Positions 46,907-47,662 of a DNA stretch of 47,662 bases are shown piece by piece. Location: positions 1 through 47,662 of the forward strand of contig JAJZOJ010000008.1 in assembly GCA_021829015.1 (NCBI GenBank). Direction: 5' to 3'. The DNA comes from Microcaldota archaeon (GTDB lineage: Archaea > Micrarchaeota > Micrarchaeia > Micrarchaeales > Micrarchaeaceae). Each line of letters opens with the position of its first letter. The stretch's first letter is position 1. Below the pieces are notes generated by a model that saw nothing but the letters and a program-made list of their open reading frames with translations, ran no database searches and had not been told where the DNA came from. A program made the position numbers and the translations under genes.

Positions 46907-47662
46907 ATGGGAATAACTGTCGACGTCATGAATAATGACCGGAGTGACGGGCGTAAGGGTTTGGGAGACTTCAGACGGAAGAGCCCAAACAATTTGTTGA
47001 TGAGTCGAATAAGAAGGAATGCTGCCGTGATTGGTCTAGCAGCAGGCCTATATTTTGTTCCAAGTGCAAAAGCCCAGGCCCCAACCTTAAGCCCAACGGT
47101 AGAGAACGAACTCTCCAATCTAGTCGTTGCGAATGGGGGTTCAGCAACAACAATACCAAGCATTGTCAACAATACAAGATCCGATGGCATTAACCTTAAT
47201 TCAACTGTGGCGCAACTAGAGTCCGCATCCGACGCTCCACTAGTGCTGGATCTTCTAGAGGTCAACAACTTCGTCCCGCAGAATTTCACCCTATATCAGG
47301 CATTTACCCAGCTTTACGATATGAGTTCAGAGTTCTATGGCACGAACTCAGTCCCGCCAAACCTGACAATCACTCGAATGCTTGCAAATTCCCTTGAAAT
47401 CGGCGGGCAAATAATATCGCATAACGTTGCGAAAGAATTGGCAGGGAAATACTCTCCGAATCTAGACTATGAATTATGCACCGGCGTATTGACTGCATCG
47501 TTAACTAAAAGCAATGTTCCTGCTCAGATGTCATACACCCTGAATGCTTCCAATCTGAATGCATCGACCGTCAACCTGAATGTTGGGCCTGTGAACATAA
47601 ACGCCAATTTAAGCGGATCTGGGGGGGGGGGGCCAACGGTATCTCCAAGCCTAACCTCTGTA
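46907..47662 (+). CDS. Partial secreted surface protein with N-terminal extension and poly-Gly tract
   Basis: The frame runs 252 codons to the window end without a stop. A charged 31-residue N-terminal extension precedes a Sec-type signal: positive SRIRR, hydrophobic NAAVIGLAAGLYFV, then PSAKA|QA near residue 57. Starting at the in-frame ATG for residue 32 would give a conventional signal peptide. The mature part is Asn/Ser/Thr-rich with at least seven Asn-x-Ser/Thr sequons. Twelve consecutive G bases at 47621-47632 encode four Gly in frame. Codon use (CTA, TTG, CGA, AAT, ATT) is more AT-leaning than that of the neighbours. The family is not recognised; a large surface or adhesin-like protein is a guess. 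Confidence 0.7.
   Translation, partial: MGITVDVMNNDRSDGRKGLGDFRRKSPNNLLMSRIRRNAAVIGLAAGLYFVPSAKAQAPTLSPTVENELSNLVVANGGSATTIPSIVNNTRSDGINLNSTVAQLESASDAPLVLDLLEVNNFVPQNFTLYQAFTQLYDMSSEFYGTNSVPPNLTITRMLANSLEIGGQIISHNVAKELAGKYSPNLDYELCTGVLTASLTKSNVPAQMSYTLNASNLNASTVNLNVGPVNINANLSGSGGGGPTVSPSLTSV
47621..47632 (+). repeat. Homopolymeric G12 tract inside a coding region
   Basis: Twelve uninterrupted G bases fall in phase with the reading frame (GGG x4). Long G runs are prone to slipped-strand length change, which would shift the frame of the surface protein. They are also a common site of sequencing error, and this one lies 30 bases from the window end. Confidence 0.8.

Overview
The window is a gene-dense stretch of an archaeal chromosome with 47 protein genes and no intergenic gap longer than about 200 bases. 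The archaeal content is unmistakable: family B DNA polymerase, topoisomerase VI subunit A, ribosomal proteins S26e and L29e-type uL29, aIF1, Nop5, deoxyhypusine synthase, Kae1 and Bud32 of KEOPS, a Hef-type helicase, LonB, a beta-CASP RNase, a translin-family protein and a tetraether-synthase-like radical SAM protein. AGG/ATA-rich codon use, compact operons, FtsZ, a small Nop5 and many short membrane proteins of unknown function suggest a DPANN lineage, perhaps Micrarchaeota (ARMAN-like). That placement is inference. No tRNA, rRNA, CRISPR array or insertion sequence was recognised.

Layout. 1-1664: small regulators and unknown proteins with divergent promoters. 1673-9529 (minus): class I ribonucleotide reductase (nrdA-nrdB), methionine aminopeptidase, DNA polymerase B and an unknown protein. 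9667-13560 (plus): a glycosylated membrane-anchored surface protein, then pheS-pheT. 13566-17449 (minus): an HTH regulator, a Tes-like radical SAM enzyme, an unknown protein and a degenerate HAD protein. 17525-18941 (plus): S26e and a B-box-like membrane protein. 18960-20210 (minus): beta-CASP RNase. 20322-24418 (plus): a membrane-tethered winged-helix protein, both subunits of ADP-forming acyl-CoA synthetase and a class III aminotransferase, which together look like an amino-acid/acyl-CoA fermentation unit. 24432-27361 (minus): translin-like, OGG1-like glycosylase, glycyl-tRNA synthetase. 27468-29158 (plus): Nop5 and a PIG-L deacetylase. 29168-31296 (minus): lemA, htpX and a P-loop kinase. 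31504-35999 (plus): CDP-alcohol phosphotransferase, a multi-TM protein, a ferredoxin, an alpha/beta hydrolase and the proton-pumping pyrophosphatase. 36099-40394: ftsZ, dhs, bud32, kae1, aIF1, rpl29. 40527-46739: Hef helicase, LonB, Top6A and a secretion/pilus ATPase. 46907 to the end: the start of a secreted, sequon-rich protein with a 12-G run.

Translation signals are consistent. Many genes have GGTG placed 5-6 nt before the start codon, which here selects ATG, GTG, TTG and in one case apparently CTG. Genes with a TATA-like box about 25-35 nt before the start look leaderless or nearly so.

The points most worth checking are: a class Ic-type (radical-Tyr-to-Phe) R2 subunit; a Nop5 without its fibrillarin-binding N-terminal domain but with an RGG-like tail; a Cys/Gly-rich tail on the Tes-like protein; an RBBP9-like hydrolase with Asp at the nucleophile position; a roughly 30-residue insertion inside the CDP-alcohol phosphotransferase signature; a structured 5' leader in front of that gene; and the in-frame poly-G run in the terminal surface-protein gene.
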